From positions 620,001 to 684,000 of the forward strand of contig CP079108.1 of NCBI GenBank assembly GCA_019285715.1: 64,000 bases of DNA, in the 5' to 3' direction. Positions within the stretch are counted from its first letter, which is position 1, and every line of letters begins with the position of its first letter. Both the position numbers and the translations under genes were made by a program. Shown here one piece after another: positions 48,363-58,818 of the stretch. Source of the DNA: Sphingosinicellaceae bacterium (GTDB taxonomy: Bacteria > Pseudomonadota > Alphaproteobacteria > Sphingomonadales > Sphingomonadaceae). The notes under the pieces were generated by a model, which saw nothing but the letters and a program-made list of their open reading frames with translations, had not been told where the DNA came from and did no database searches.

Positions 48363-50299
48363 CAGAAGCTGAGCCGCACTCCCCCATAGGCACCGCGCCC
48401 GGGCGAGACGAAGCTGAACACCTCCTGGTACTTTTCGTCGAGCAGGTTCTCGACGCGGCCGAAGACCTCGATGGTCTTGGTCAGCTTGTAGGAGGCAGCG
48501 AGGTTGAGCAGCACATAGTCCTTCAAGACGACGTTGACCGGCACGAACGACGGGTCGGTGAAGGCGACGTCGCGCTGGTCGCCGTTGTAGCGCGCGGTCA
48601 GCGTTCCGGAGAAGCGCTCGTCCTTGCTGAACACGGTGAAATTGGCGCTGCCGATGTCGTTCGGACGCCGGACCTCGACCGCGCCGTCCTCGCGGGCGTG
48701 GAGGTGGGTGTAGCTCAGGTCGATCCGCAGCTGCTGGATCGGGCGGGCGGACGCGAACACCTCGACGCCGTGCTGCTTCGACAGCGTGTCGCGGTTGCCC
48801 GGCGTCGCGATATAGTCCGGCGCCGGGTAGGTGGTGAAGATCTCGTCGGTCAGCTTGCTGCGGAAGTAGGTGACACCGAGCGTTGCCTTGCCGTCGATCA
48901 GCGACTGCTCGACGCCGGCCTCCCAGCCCTTTGACTTCTCGGGCTTGAGGTTCGGGTTGCCGATGTAGCGGCCGTCGGAGAAGCCGTAGAGCTCGAAGTA
49001 GCCCGGATTTTTGACGCCGGTGCCATAGGCGGCGCGGAAACGCGTGCCGGTGTCGAGCTTGTAGCTGCCCTGGACGCGGAAGGTCGTGGCGTCGGCGAAG
49101 CGCGTGTTGAAGTCGTGGCGGACCGACGCGCCGACCGCGAGCCGGTCGTCGACGACGAGGTCGTAGACCCCGACCAGCCCGACATTGTCGGTGTGACGCT
49201 TGCCGGTGAAGGTGAACGGGTTCTCCGGGGAGGAGTTGCGGAACTCCTCGCGCTCGACGTCGACCGCACCGGTGACGCGCTGCTTGACGCGGTCGCTGTC
49301 GAACCGGATCGCGCTCTCGAAGCTGCCCTTGTAGCGGGTGCCGTGGTCGCCGAAATCCAGGCCGGCGGCGGTGTAGTTGCTGCGCTTGGTGTCCGCGACC
49401 TGGCCCGACAGGACGTTGGTCCAGCGCCCGTCGAGCAGGCTCAGTTCGCCGCGCACCAGCCCGTACAGCGAGCGCGCGGTGTAATAGGTGCCGGGGCTGT
49501 CGATGATCGTGCCGAAGCGCGGGCTGCTTGGGTCGTTCTCGGTGTTGTTGAGGTCGGCGTCGGTCCAGCTGTAGCGCGCGACGCCGGTCAGCTTGAAGAT
49601 CTCGCTCGGCGTCCACGTCAATTTGCCCGACGCGCCGACCTGGTCGGAGCCGAGATCGCGACTGCCACCGACCGCCGTGGGCGTGCCGTCGGTGTGGTAT
49701 GTCGAGGAGGTCAGGACGTAGTCGAGTGGGCCGCTGACGCCGGCAACGCGCGCGCCGCCGCTTACCGTGCCGAACGAGCCGCCCTCGAGGCGTGCGCTGA
49801 TGCCGGGCTGCTCGGCTCCGGTCAGGGTGATGTACTGGATGACGCCGCCGATCGCGTCGGAGCCGTACAGCGAGGACTGCTGGCCGCGCAGCACCTCGAT
49901 CTTGGCGGCCTCGTCGGCGATCAGCGTGCCGAAGTCGAACTCGCCGGAGTACGGGTCGGAGGCCTTGATGCCGTCGATCAGGACGAGGACGTGGTTGCCC
50001 TCGGTGCCGCGCAACCGGACCTGGGTCAGGCCGCCGACGCCCCCGGAGCGGTTCACCGCGACGCCGGGCACGTCGCGGAGGATGTCCGACACCTGCCGGG
50101 TCTGGCGCTCGTCGAGCGCGGCGGCATCGAGCACGGTGACCGAGGCCCCGAGCTGGTCGACGCGGACAGCGTCGCCCGAGCGGCTGGCGGTGACGACGAT
50201 GGTCTCGCCGCTGGCATCGGTGGTGGGCAGGGAGGGGTTGCTTTGCGCCAGCACGGGGGCGGCGGTGGCGAGCAGAGTCAGGGTTAGCAGCGAGCGCAT
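48362..50299 (-). CDS. btuB: TonB-dependent vitamin B12 receptor BtuB
   Basis: This is a 645-residue outer-membrane receptor. A signal peptide (MRSLLTLTLLATAAPVLAQ) is followed by the TonB box ETIVVTASR, a plug domain (QVSDILRDVPGVAVNRSGGV, LVLIDGIKASDP) and a 22-strand barrel ending in SPGRGAYGGVRLSF with a C-terminal Phe. The start at 50299 follows GAGGACC. The cobalamin riboswitch lies 177 bp upstream, which supports the ligand strongly. Confidence 0.92.
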   Translation of the reverse strand: MRSLLTLTLLATAAPVLAQSNPSLPTTDASGETIVVTASRSGDAVRVDQLGASVTVLDAAALDERQTRQVSDILRDVPGVAVNRSGGVGGLTQVRLRGTEGNHVLVLIDGIKASDPYSGEFDFGTLIADEAAKIEVLRGQQSSLYGSDAIGGVIQYITLTGAEQPGISARLEGGSFGTVSGGARVAGVSGPLDYVLTSSTYHTDGTPTAVGGSRDLGSDQVGASGKLTWTPSEIFKLTGVARYSWTDADLNNTENDPSSPRFGTIIDSPGTYYTARSLYGLVRGELSLLDGRWTNVLSGQVADTKRSNYTAAGLDFGDHGTRYKGSFESAIRFDSDRVKQRVTGAVDVEREEFRNSSPENPFTFTGKRHTDNVGLVGVYDLVVDDRLAVGASVRHDFNTRFADATTFRVQGSYKLDTGTRFRAAYGTGVKNPGYFELYGFSDGRYIGNPNLKPEKSKGWEAGVEQSLIDGKATLGVTYFRSKLTDEIFTTYPAPDYIATPGNRDTLSKQHGVEVFASARPIQQLRIDLSYTHLHAREDGAVEVRRPNDIGSANFTVFSKDERFSGTLTARYNGDQRDVAFTDPSFVPVNVVLKDYVLLNLAASYKLTKTIEVFGRVENLLDEKYQEVFSFVSPGRGAYGGVRLSF

Positions 50300-50475
50300 G
50301 GTCGGTCCTCGGGCGTCGTGAGCGACGAGGCCGGGACTTCCGCGCGAACGGCCGGAGCGCGGGCGGCGGACACCTCGGGCGTCGCCACGCGAACCGGTGC
50401 GGCCCCAGCCGCAGGTTCGTCGCTCAGACGGAAGACCGTGCCACGGCCAATCCCTGGGCCAAGGCAAGAGCGACC

Positions 50476-50664
50476 GGTGCGCTGGCAGGTCTCCTGGCTC
50501 GCGGGTCATGGCACGATGCACGCCTTCCCAGGACGTGAGTCCCAGTGGCTGGCCCGGAGGGGCCGTGTGCAGCGCGCTCGCCGCTTACAGTTGCAGGGAC
50601 AGCCGCGGATTTGGGGCCGAAACCCCGCACCGCATTCCCTTTTAAGCCCTCTTGCGAGGGCACC
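50476..50664 (-). promoter_or_regulatory. Cobalamin riboswitch
   Basis: Read on the minus strand, the B12 box AGCCAGGAGACCTGCC (50499-50484) is an exact consensus. GCCACTGG (50549-50542) and GGGAAGG (50529-50523) are the other invariant elements, and CTGCAACTGTAAGCGG lies further 5'. The 5' stem starts at GGTGCC near 50664. It stands 177 bp before btuB. Adenosylcobalamin binding would switch the btuBFCD operon off. Confidence 0.95.
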
Positions 50665-50672
50665 GGCGCGAT

Positions 50673-50704
50673 CACGAGGGCGTTGCTTGCGCCGCGCCCT
50701 CGTG
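50673..50704 (-). terminator. Hairpin behind the M16 peptidase gene
   Basis: CACGAGGGCG and CGCCCTCGTG form a perfect 10-bp stem with a 12-base loop, 39 bp past the M16 stop and just before the riboswitch. No T-run follows, so termination is only likely. Confidence 0.45.
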
Positions 50705-50743
50705 GGTTCCGTTAGCGGGGGAGGGTGGGAATGTCCACGGCGA

Positions 50744-53584
50744 TCACCGCACCTCGATCGGCAGACCGAGCTTCTTAAGCTGCGGCTCGACCGTCGCGCG
50801 GTCGCCGACGACGACCCAGGTGATCGGCACGCTCGTCAGCGGCGCGGCGGCGGCGTTGACCGCGGCCGGGGTCATAGCGCGGTAGCGGCCCGACAGGGTG
50901 GTGTAGAAGTCGTCGCTGCGGCCGAGCAACGCGTTGCGCTCGAGCGCTGCCAGCACGGAGGTGCCCGCTTCGAAGTCGCCGGGTAGCGAGCGGATGCTGT
51001 TCGCGGTGGCGTTGCCGAGCTCGGCGGCGTCGATGGGCTTGGTCTTGAGGCCCTGCAGGTCGGCGGTCATCGCGGCGATCGAGTCGCCGGTGCGGTCGCT
51101 CTGGACCGGCGCGACCACCTGGAACGCGAGCTGCTCGCGGGCGTCGCCGACCGCGGTGCCGACGCCGTAGGCCCAGCCCTTGGTCTCGCGGATGTCGGTG
51201 TTGAGGCGCGAGGTCGACAGGCCGCCGACGATGTCGTTGGCGACGCGCAGGTCGAGCGGATCGTCGGTGCCCTTGAGCGGCAGCACGAAGCCGCCGCGGA
51301 TCACCGACTGGGGCGAGCCCGGACGGTCGATCAGCACGATCCGCGACGACGTGGGCGGCGTCGCGGTGGCGAAGGTCTTGACGACGCGCGGCTGCTTCGG
51401 GGCCTGCCAGTCGCCGAAACGGGCGTCGAGGAGCGGCTTCAGTTCGGCCATGGTGACGTCCCCGACGACGAAGAACTCGCCGGTGTCGGGCCGAATGGTA
51501 CGAACTTGTGCCATAATCAGGTCATTGCGGGTTATCGCCTTGAGGCCGGCCTCGGTGCCGGAGCCGAGGCTGGCGTAGGGATGGGTCGGTCCGTAGATCA
51601 GGCCGGGCAGCGTGCGCCGGCTTAAGCTGTTGGGATCGCTCAGTTCTTGCGCCAGTCCGGCGATTGCCTGGGCGCGGACACGCTCGATTTCGGCGGCCGG
51701 GAACGCCGGGCGCCGGGTGACGTCGGCCATCAGGTCGAGCGAGGCGGCGAGGTTGGGCTTGAGCGCGTCGAGCGAAATGCGGGTGCGGTCGAGCCCGGCG
51801 GCGGCGTTGACGCGCGCGCCGAGGCGCTCCTCCGCCTTCGAGATCTCCGGGCCGGTCAGCTTGCCCGCGCCCTCGTCGAGCAGCGCCAGCATCAGCGCGG
51901 TCGTGCCCGGCTTGGCCGGACCGTCGAGGATCACGTTGTCGGCGGCGAGCCCGGCATCGAACGACAGCATCATGCGGACCACCGGCAACTCCGCGCGGCG
52001 GACCAGAGTGACCTTCATGCCGTTGGCGAGCGTCGCGCGCTCGACCGGCGGAAAGACGAGGTCGGGCAGGCCCTTGACGGCCGGCAGGACCGAACGGTCG
52101 ACCCCGGCCTGGGTCGAGGCGGCGCGGACCGGCGGTGCGGTGACGCCCTTGGGAGCGTCCTCGCTGCCCTCGACCGCCTTGGCGACGTCGCGCGGCTCGC
52201 GGGTTCCGGGCAGCATGGTGATGCGGTGGTCGCCGGTCGCCAGCCAGCGGCGGGCAGCCGCGCCGACGCTCGCGGGCGTCGCATCGGCATAGCGCGCCAG
52301 CTCGGTGCGGTAGTAGTTCGGGTCGCCGGCGTAGACCGCGCCCTCGGCCAGCGCGACGGCCTTGCCGCCGAAGCCGCCGACAGCCTCCAGCGAGCGGATC
52401 GTGCCCGACACGGCGCGGGTGGCGACGCGCTGGACCTCGTCCGCCGTCGGGCCGTTTTTCCGGAACTCGGCGAACAGCTGGTCGATGCGCGCGTCGACGA
52501 CCTTGGGATCGACACCGGGCGCGACATCGACGTCGAACTGCGCCCAGCTGACCTTCTCGAACGCCTGCACGCCGCCGCTGACGCCGACCGCGAGGCGCTT
52601 GTCGCGGACCAGATCCTGGTACAGCCGCGAGGTGTCGCCGCCCGCCAGCACCGTCGCCGCGACGTCGACCAGCGGGGTCACGGCGTCGGTGCGCCCGGGC
52701 AGGACATAGACGCGGGTCAGGCGCGGAAGCGGGATCGCGTCGTGCATCGTCTCACGCGTCGTCACCGGGCGTGGCGGCACCGGGGCCGCGAAGCGCCGCG
52801 GCTCGGGACCACGCGGGATGTCGCCGAAATATTTCTCGATCAACGGCTTGGCGGTGGCGACGTCGGTGTCGCCGGCGAGCACGAGGACCGCGTTGTTGGG
52901 GCCGTAGTTGGCGCGGAACCAGTTCTTGACGTCCTCCAGGCTGGCGGCGTCGAGGTCGGCCATGCTGCCGATGGTGTCGTGGCGGTACGGGTGGCCGGGC
53001 GGGAAGATGCCCTCCAGCAGCGCATATTCGAGCAGCCCCATCGGCTGGTTGTCGCCCTGCCGCTTCTCGTTCTTGACGACGGCGCGCTGGGCATCGAGCT
53101 TCTTCTGGTCGATCGCGCCGAGCAGGTGGCCCATGCGGTCGGACTCGAGGAACAGCGCCAGGTCGAGCGCCGGCGTCGGCACGTTCTCGAAATAATTGGT
53201 GCGGTCGAACCACGTCGTGCCGTTGGAATCGGTGGCGCCGTTCTCCTCGAGCTTCTTGAAGAAGACGTCGTTGTTGTGCTCCGAGCCGTAGAACATCAGG
53301 TGCTCGTAGAGGTGCGCGAAGCCGGTCTTGCTGGCCGGCTCGTCCTTGGAGCCGATGTGGTACCAGACGCTGACCGCGACCACCGGGGTCTTGCGGTCGG
53401 TGTGGATGATGACGCGCAGGCCGTTGGCGAGGGTGAATTCCTCGTGCGGAATTTCGACCTGCCGGACCAGCGCTGCGGTCGGGGCCGGCGCGGTCGCTGT
53501 CACGGTTGGAGCCGGCGGCGCGGCGGTGACCGCACTCGATGCAAGCAGCGCGGCAACGAGGGTCGCGCCCGGACGAATTCGCAT
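50744..53584 (-). CDS. Exported M16 zinc peptidase, two-unit
   Basis: This 946-residue periplasmic inverzincin has a signal peptide (GATLVAALLASSAVTAAPPA). The zinc motif HLYEH in FAHLYEHLMFYGSEHN, with the downstream Glu near AVVKNEKRQGDNQPMG, marks an active first unit. A second pair of M16 domains (from about residue 500) lacks the HxxEH motif and is the usual inactive half. Two-unit M16 proteins of this kind are common in sphingomonads; substrates are mostly peptides. The start at 53584 is set by the signal peptide; a longer frame upstream runs antisense toward zwf. Confidence 0.88.
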   Translation of the reverse strand: MRIRPGATLVAALLASSAVTAAPPAPTVTATAPAPTAALVRQVEIPHEEFTLANGLRVIIHTDRKTPVVAVSVWYHIGSKDEPASKTGFAHLYEHLMFYGSEHNNDVFFKKLEENGATDSNGTTWFDRTNYFENVPTPALDLALFLESDRMGHLLGAIDQKKLDAQRAVVKNEKRQGDNQPMGLLEYALLEGIFPPGHPYRHDTIGSMADLDAASLEDVKNWFRANYGPNNAVLVLAGDTDVATAKPLIEKYFGDIPRGPEPRRFAAPVPPRPVTTRETMHDAIPLPRLTRVYVLPGRTDAVTPLVDVAATVLAGGDTSRLYQDLVRDKRLAVGVSGGVQAFEKVSWAQFDVDVAPGVDPKVVDARIDQLFAEFRKNGPTADEVQRVATRAVSGTIRSLEAVGGFGGKAVALAEGAVYAGDPNYYRTELARYADATPASVGAAARRWLATGDHRITMLPGTREPRDVAKAVEGSEDAPKGVTAPPVRAASTQAGVDRSVLPAVKGLPDLVFPPVERATLANGMKVTLVRRAELPVVRMMLSFDAGLAADNVILDGPAKPGTTALMLALLDEGAGKLTGPEISKAEERLGARVNAAAGLDRTRISLDALKPNLAASLDLMADVTRRPAFPAAEIERVRAQAIAGLAQELSDPNSLSRRTLPGLIYGPTHPYASLGSGTEAGLKAITRNDLIMAQVRTIRPDTGEFFVVGDVTMAELKPLLDARFGDWQAPKQPRVVKTFATATPPTSSRIVLIDRPGSPQSVIRGGFVLPLKGTDDPLDLRVANDIVGGLSTSRLNTDIRETKGWAYGVGTAVGDAREQLAFQVVAPVQSDRTGDSIAAMTADLQGLKTKPIDAAELGNATANSIRSLPGDFEAGTSVLAALERNALLGRSDDFYTTLSGRYRAMTPAAVNAAAAPLTSVPITWVVVGDRATVEPQLKKLGLPIEVR

Positions 53585-53777
53585 GAAAAAGGTCTCGGTA
53601 ATCAGGGGATGGCGCGTTCTAGAGCAGGATCGTCCTGCACTGAACCTGAATTGTCGTCGCGGGTCGCTGGAGCCGGTCGTCGGGGCCGGTACGGTCTTGC
53701 CAGCGCCGCCCCCGGGGGCCAAGTACCGGGCGGCAGCGTACCATGCCCCATTCTGACCCAACTCCGGAGATTCGACC

Positions 53778-55223
53778 GTGAAGTCGCTGCTGCTGTTCGG
53801 TGCGACCGGTGACCTGGCGCGGCGCATGCTGCTGCCGTCGCTGTTCGGCCTCGATGCGGACGGCCTGCTGCCCGACGACCTGCGCATCGTCGCGACGGCG
53901 CGCAGCAAGCACGACAGCGACGGTTATCGCGGCGTCGCCGCCGAGGCACTCGCGACCTACGTCGACAAGGCGCGGCAGGACCCGGCGCAGGTCGAGCGCT
54001 TCCTTGCCCGATTGAGCTATGTCGCGCTCGATGCCAGCGACCCGCAGGCGTTCGGGGCGCTCGCGGAGGCGGTCGGCGACGGTGCCGACAATCTGTCGAT
54101 CTACCTGTCGACCGCGCCGTCGCTGTTCGGCGCGACCATCGCCGGGCTGGTCGCCTCGGGGCTCGCGCGGCCGACCACCCGCCTCGCGCTGGAGAAGCCG
54201 CTCGGCCATGATCTCGCCTCCAGCCGCGCCATCAACGACCAGGCCGCCGCCGCCTTCGACGAGAGCCAGACTTTCCGCATCGACCACTACCTTGGCAAGG
54301 AAACGGTGCAGAACCTGCTGGCGCTGCGCTTCGGCAACATCCTGTTCGAGCCGTTGTGGAACAAGGGCGGCATCGACCACGTCCAGATCACCGTTTCGGA
54401 AACCGTCGGCGTCGAGGGCCGGGGTGACTATTACGACGGCATGGGCGCGCTCCGCGACATGGTCCAGAACCACATGCTGCAGCTGGTCGCGCTGGTCGCG
54501 ATGGAAGCGCCGGGCCGGCTCGACGCCGCCAGTGTCCGCGACGAGAAGGTCAAGGTGCTGCGCTCGCTGCGCCCGATCGACCGCAAGACCGTGGAGGCGT
54601 GCAGCGTCATCGGACAGTACGGTGCGGGGGCCAGCGTCGGCCAGCCGGTGCCGGGCTATGCCGAGGAACTCGGCCATGCGTCCGGCACCGAGACCTTCGT
54701 CGCGCTCAAGGCGCACATCGACAACTGGCGGTGGAAGGACGTGCCGTTCTACCTGAGAACCGGCAAGCGACTGCCGTCGCGGACGTCGGAGATCGTCATC
54801 CAGTTCAAGCCGGTGCCGCACTCGATCTTCGACGAGCGCGGGGCCGACCTCAAGGCGAACAAGTTGCTGATCCTGCTCCAGCCCGAGGAGAATATCCGGC
54901 TGACGATCATGGCCAAGCAACCCGGCCTCGACCGCGACGGGCTGCACCTGCGCGAAGTGCCGCTCGACATCGAGATGGCCAATGCCTTTGCCGACGTGCG
55001 GCGGCGGATCGCCTATGAGCGGCTGCTGCTCGACCTGCTGGCGGGCGACCCTACCCTGTTCGTGCGGCGCGACGAGGTCGAGGCGCAATGGACCTGGATC
55101 GATGCGATCCGCGACGGCTGGGCCAAGGCCGGGATGACGCCCAAGACCTACGGCGCCGGTAGCTGGGGGCCGAGCGCGGCGATCGCGCTGACCGAGCGCG
55201 ACGGAGTCAGCTGGCATGACTAA
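53778..55223 (+). CDS. zwf: Glucose-6-phosphate dehydrogenase
   Basis: This 481-residue NADP enzyme is the first step of the Entner-Doudoroff and pentose phosphate routes. The Rossmann loop is LLLFGATGDLARRMLLPSLF. The catalytic peptide is RIDHYLGKETVQNLLALRF. It starts at GTG with GGAG upstream. It heads the zwf-pgl-edd-glk operon; pgl starts eight bases inside it. Confidence 0.96.
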   Translation: MKSLLLFGATGDLARRMLLPSLFGLDADGLLPDDLRIVATARSKHDSDGYRGVAAEALATYVDKARQDPAQVERFLARLSYVALDASDPQAFGALAEAVGDGADNLSIYLSTAPSLFGATIAGLVASGLARPTTRLALEKPLGHDLASSRAINDQAAAAFDESQTFRIDHYLGKETVQNLLALRFGNILFEPLWNKGGIDHVQITVSETVGVEGRGDYYDGMGALRDMVQNHMLQLVALVAMEAPGRLDAASVRDEKVKVLRSLRPIDRKTVEACSVIGQYGAGASVGQPVPGYAEELGHASGTETFVALKAHIDNWRWKDVPFYLRTGKRLPSRTSEIVIQFKPVPHSIFDERGADLKANKLLILLQPEENIRLTIMAKQPGLDRDGLHLREVPLDIEMANAFADVRRRIAYERLLLDLLAGDPTLFVRRDEVEAQWTWIDAIRDGWAKAGMTPKTYGAGSWGPSAAIALTERDGVSWHD

Positions 55224-55827
55224 GCTTACCTGGGCCCCGGACGGCGGCGACGCTGCGGTGGCGGATGCGCTGGCGGCGGTGGTCGCCGCGCCGGGTCGCA
55301 AGATCCTCGCCTTCCCGGGCGGCGCCACCCCCAAGGCGATCTTCGCGCGGCTCGCGGCGCGCGACCTGCCGTGGGACAGCGTCACTTTGTGGCCGACCGA
55401 CGACCGGCTGGTGCCGCCGTCGCACCGGGCCAGCAACATCGGCGGGCTGGCGAAGGCGTTCGGCGGGGCGGGCGCGCACCTGCAGCCGCTGGCGCTGGGG
55501 CTGGTGCCGCCGCACTTCGATGTCGTCTGGATCGGCATGGGCGCGGACGGGCATGTCGCTTCGCTGTTCCCGAATATCGACCCCGACCCGAAAGCGCCCG
55601 CGGGCGTGATCCGCGTCGCGCCGGTGCCGCTGCCCGCCGACGCGCCGTTCGACCGGCTGTCGCTGACCTTTGCCGCGCTGGTCGAGGCGACCTCGATCAT
55701 CCTGGTGGTGCGGGGCGCCGACAAGCGCGCCCTGCTCGAGGCTGCGGATGCGGGCCAGAACGACCTGCCGATCGCGCGCCTGCTCGCCGTCGCCAAGGCC
55801 CCCGTGACCGCTTACTGGAGTCCGTAG
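55216..55827 (+). CDS. pgl: 6-phosphogluconolactonase
   Basis: This 203-residue DevB-type lactonase hydrolyses 6-phosphogluconolactone. LAFPGGATPKAIFARLA and WIGMGADGHVASLFPNIDPD are the family blocks. It overlaps zwf and is immediately followed by edd. Confidence 0.93.
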   Translation: MTKLTWAPDGGDAAVADALAAVVAAPGRKILAFPGGATPKAIFARLAARDLPWDSVTLWPTDDRLVPPSHRASNIGGLAKAFGGAGAHLQPLALGLVPPHFDVVWIGMGADGHVASLFPNIDPDPKAPAGVIRVAPVPLPADAPFDRLSLTFAALVEATSIILVVRGADKRALLEAADAGQNDLPIARLLAVAKAPVTAYWSP

Positions 55828-57648
55828 ATGTCGCTTCATCCGGTTGTCGCCGCCGTCACCGACCGCATCATCGAACGCAGCCGCCCGGGCCGCACCGCCT
55901 ACCTCGACCTGATCGCGCGCGAGGCTGAGGGCGGCTTGCGCCGGCCGATCCTGAGCTGCGGCAACCTCGCCCACGGCTTCGCGGCCGCCGAGGGCGACAA
56001 GGCCGAGATCCGCAGCGGGCGCGCCATGAACATCGGCATCGTCACCGCCTACAACGACATGCTGTCGGCGCATCAGCCGTACGGTCGCTACCCGGAGGCG
56101 ATGAAGCTGTTCGCGCGCGAGGCCGGCGTGACTGCGCAGGTTGCGGGCGGCGTGCCGGCGATGTGCGACGGCGTCACGCAGGGCCAGGTCGGCATGGAGC
56201 TGTCGCTGTTCAGCCGTGACACGATCGCGCTGTCGACGGTGGTGGCGCTGTCGCACGGCATGTTCGAGGGCGCGGCGCTGCTCGGCATCTGCGACAAGAT
56301 CGTCCCCGGGCTGCTGATCGGCGCACTGCGCTTCGGGCACTTGCCGACGATCCTGATCCCCGCCGGGCCGATGCCGTCGGGCCTGCCCAACAAGGAGAAG
56401 GTCCGCGTCCGGCAGCTGTACGCCGAGGGCAAGGTCGGTCGCGCCGAGCTGCTCGATGCCGAGGCGGCGAGCTACCATTCGCCCGGCACCTGCACCTTCT
56501 ACGGCACCGCCAATTCGAACCAGATGATGATGGAGGTCATGGGCCTCCACATCCCCGGTGCGGCGTTCGTCAACCCGGGCACCAAGCTGCGCACCGAGCT
56601 GACCCGCGCCGCGGTCCACCGGCTGGCGGCGATCGGCGCGCACGGCAACGACTACCGGCCGCTCGGGCGCTGCATCGACGAGCGTGCCATCGTCAATGCG
56701 GCGGTCGGCCTGCTCGCGACCGGCGGCTCGACCAACCACGCCATCCATTTACCCGCCATAGCGCGCGCGGCGGGCATCGTCATCGACTGGGAGGACCTCG
56801 ACCGGCTCTCATCGGTGGTGCCCCTGGTGGCGCGAATCTACCCGAACGGCGACGGCGACGTGAACCGCTTCCAGGCGGCGGGCGGCATGGCGTACACGAT
56901 CCGCACGTTGCTCGACGCCGGCCTGCTCCACGGCGACCTGCTGACGGTGGCGGGCGACAGCCTCGAGGACTATGCCCGCGAACCCGCGATGGCGGGCGAC
57001 GCCCTGGTCTGGCGCGACTCCCCCACCGAGCCGCTCGATACCGCAATGTTGCGCAGCGCCGTCGCCCCGTTCGCGCCCGACGGCGGCATGCGGCTGGTCG
57101 CCGGTAACCTCGGGCGCGCCACCTTCAAGACCAGCGCCGTCGCCCCCGAGCGGCATACCATCGAGGCCCCGGCGCGGGTGTTCTCGGACCAGAACGAAGT
57201 CCTTGCGGCGTTCAAGGCGGGCGAGCTCGAGCGCGACGTCGTCGTCGTCGTGCGCTTCCAGGGTCCGCGCGCCAACGGCATGCCCGAACTCCACAAACTG
57301 ACGCCGCCGCTCGGCGTGCTGCAGGACCGCGGCTTCAAGGTTGCGCTGGTCACCGACGGCCGCATGTCGGGCGCCAGCGGCAAGGTGCCCGCCGCGATCC
57401 ACGTCAGCCCGGAAGCCGAGATCGGCGGGCCATTGGCACGCGTCCGCGACGGCGACATCATCCGGCTCAGCGCGGACACCGGGCAGCTCGACGTGCTGGT
57501 CCCGCCCGGCGAGTGGGCAGCGCGCACCCCCGCGCTGCCGCCGCCGCCACAGCTCGGCACGGGCCGCGAGCTGTTCGCGATGATGCGCCACGGCGCCGAC
57601 GATGCCGAGCGCGGCGCGTCGGCGATGCTGGCCGCGGCGGGCCTGTAA
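55828..57648 (+). CDS. edd: 6-phosphogluconate dehydratase
   Basis: This 606-residue [4Fe-4S] enzyme makes 2-keto-3-deoxy-6-phosphogluconate. Cluster cysteines are in [13 protein letters not shown] and [32 protein letters not shown] and [16 protein letters not shown] are dehydratase signatures. It follows pgl without a gap. eda, the next step, is not in this window. Confidence 0.96.
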   Translation: MSLHPVVAAVTDRIIERSRPGRTAYLDLIAREAEGGLRRPILSCGNLAHGFAAAEGDKAEIRSGRAMNIGIVTAYNDMLSAHQPYGRYPEAMKLFAREAGVTAQVAGGVPAMCDGVTQGQVGMELSLFSRDTIALSTVVALSHGMFEGAALLGICDKIVPGLLIGALRFGHLPTILIPAGPMPSGLPNKEKVRVRQLYAEGKVGRAELLDAEAASYHSPGTCTFYGTANSNQMMMEVMGLHIPGAAFVNPGTKLRTELTRAAVHRLAAIGAHGNDYRPLGRCIDERAIVNAAVGLLATGGSTNHAIHLPAIARAAGIVIDWEDLDRLSSVVPLVARIYPNGDGDVNRFQAAGGMAYTIRTLLDAGLLHGDLLTVAGDSLEDYAREPAMAGDALVWRDSPTEPLDTAMLRSAVAPFAPDGGMRLVAGNLGRATFKTSAVAPERHTIEAPARVFSDQNEVLAAFKAGELERDVVVVVRFQGPRANGMPELHKLTPPLGVLQDRGFKVALVTDGRMSGASGKVPAAIHVSPEAEIGGPLARVRDGDIIRLSADTGQLDVLVPPGEWAARTPALPPPPQLGTGRELFAMMRHGADDAERGASAMLAAAGL

Positions 57649-58622
57649 TGGAGATCGTCGCAGCCGACATCGGCGGCACCCACGCGCGCTTCGCCATCGC
57701 CGAGATCGACGGCGACAAGGTCGTCGAACTGCGCTCCGAAGTAACGCTCAAGGCCGCCGACTACGCCAGCCTGCAGACCGCGTGGGAAGCCTTCGCCGCG
57801 GAACTCGGGCGCCCATTGCCGCGCGCCGCCGCCATCGCCATCGCCGGGCCGGTCACCGGCGAAGTCCTCAAGATGGCCAACAACCCATGGGTCATCCGCC
57901 CGTCGCTGATCCACGACAAGCTCGGGGTCGACACCTACACGTTGTGCAACGACTTCGCCGCCGTCGCGCACGCCGTCGCCGCGGTCGGCCCCGACAGCCT
58001 GCGCCACCTGTGCGGCCCCGACGCGGCGCTGCCGGACGACGGCGTGATCAGCATCGTCGGCCCCGGCACCGGGCTCGGCGTCGCGCAACTGTTCCGGCGC
58101 GAGGGCGGCTATGAGGTCATCCCGACCGAGGGCGGGCACATGGATTTCGCGCCGCTCGACATCATCGAGGACGCGGTGCTCGCCCGCCTCCGCGCCCGCT
58201 TCCGCCGGGTCTCCGTCGAGCGCGTCGTCTCGGGGCCGGGCCTGGTCAGCATCCACGAGGCGCTGTCGGCGCTGGAGGGCCGCCCGCTCCAGCAGACCGA
58301 CGACAAGGCGCTCTGGGCCGCCGGATTGGCGGGCACCGACAGCCTCGCCGCCGCGGCCGTCGACCGCTTCTGCCTCAGCCTCGGCGCGGTCACCGGCGAC
58401 ATCGCACTGGCGCAGGGCGCCACCGCGGTGGTCATCGCCGGTGGCCTCGGCCTGCGCATCGCCGACCATCTGCCGCGCTCCGGTTTCGGCACGCGCTTCG
58501 TCGCCAAGGGCCGCTTCGAGAGCCGCATGGCCGCGATGCCAGTCAAGCTGCTGACCTACCCCCAGCCGGGGTTGTACGGCGCGGCGGCGGCGTTCGCGCA
58601 CGAGCATGGGCTGGCGCGGTAG
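57648..58622 (+). CDS. glk: Glucokinase (E. coli Glk family)
   Basis: This 324-residue enzyme phosphorylates glucose with [17 protein letters not shown] is the phosphate loop and [16 protein letters not shown] the sugar-binding region. The start [10 protein letters not shown] at 57648 overlaps the edd stop by one base; the frame upstream lies inside edd. Confidence 0.94.
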   Translation: MEIVAADIGGTHARFAIAEIDGDKVVELRSEVTLKAADYASLQTAWEAFAAELGRPLPRAAAIAIAGPVTGEVLKMANNPWVIRPSLIHDKLGVDTYTLCNDFAAVAHAVAAVGPDSLRHLCGPDAALPDDGVISIVGPGTGLGVAQLFRREGGYEVIPTEGGHMDFAPLDIIEDAVLARLRARFRRVSVERVVSGPGLVSIHEALSALEGRPLQQTDDKALWAAGLAGTDSLAAAAVDRFCLSLGAVTGDIALAQGATAVVIAGGLGLRIADHLPRSGFGTRFVAKGRFESRMAAMPVKLLTYPQPGLYGAAAAFAHEHGLAR

Positions 58623-58659
58623 GCGTGTTTCGCGCGATGATCCTGCGTTGAATCCAGGT

Positions 58660-58755
58660 TTGTCGTCCCCGCGCAGGCGGGGACCCATGAACTCAAATCT
58701 CCGCAGTGATTCCGCAGGCAGTGTTCATGGGTCCCCGCCTGCGCGGGGATGACAA
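58660..58755. repeat. Intergenic long hairpin, copy 8
   Basis: TTGTCGTCCCCGCGCAGGCG pairs with CGCCTGCGCGGGGATGACAA; inner GGGGACCCATGAAC pairs with GTTCATGGGTCCCC. It lies between convergent glk and the TonB-dependent receptor gene. Confidence 0.85.
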
Positions 58756-58818
58756 CCAAAACCAAGATGGGGCAGACCGGCCAATCGAATCGCCGAGTCC
58801 GAGCAACTTCATCCTGCT

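Noticed and set aside
49115-50321. Plus-strand frames opposite btuB
   Set aside because: They are antisense shadows of the receptor gene with no start signal and no recognisable fold.
50318-50986. Plus-strand frame of 222 codons across the riboswitch
   Set aside because: The region is a structured RNA leader on the other strand; the translated product has no features of a protein.
28126-51507. 15-base identity GAATGGTACGAACTT at 28126 and 51493
   Set aside because: One copy is ordinary M16 coding sequence, there are no flanking similarities, and no third copy was seen; taken as chance.
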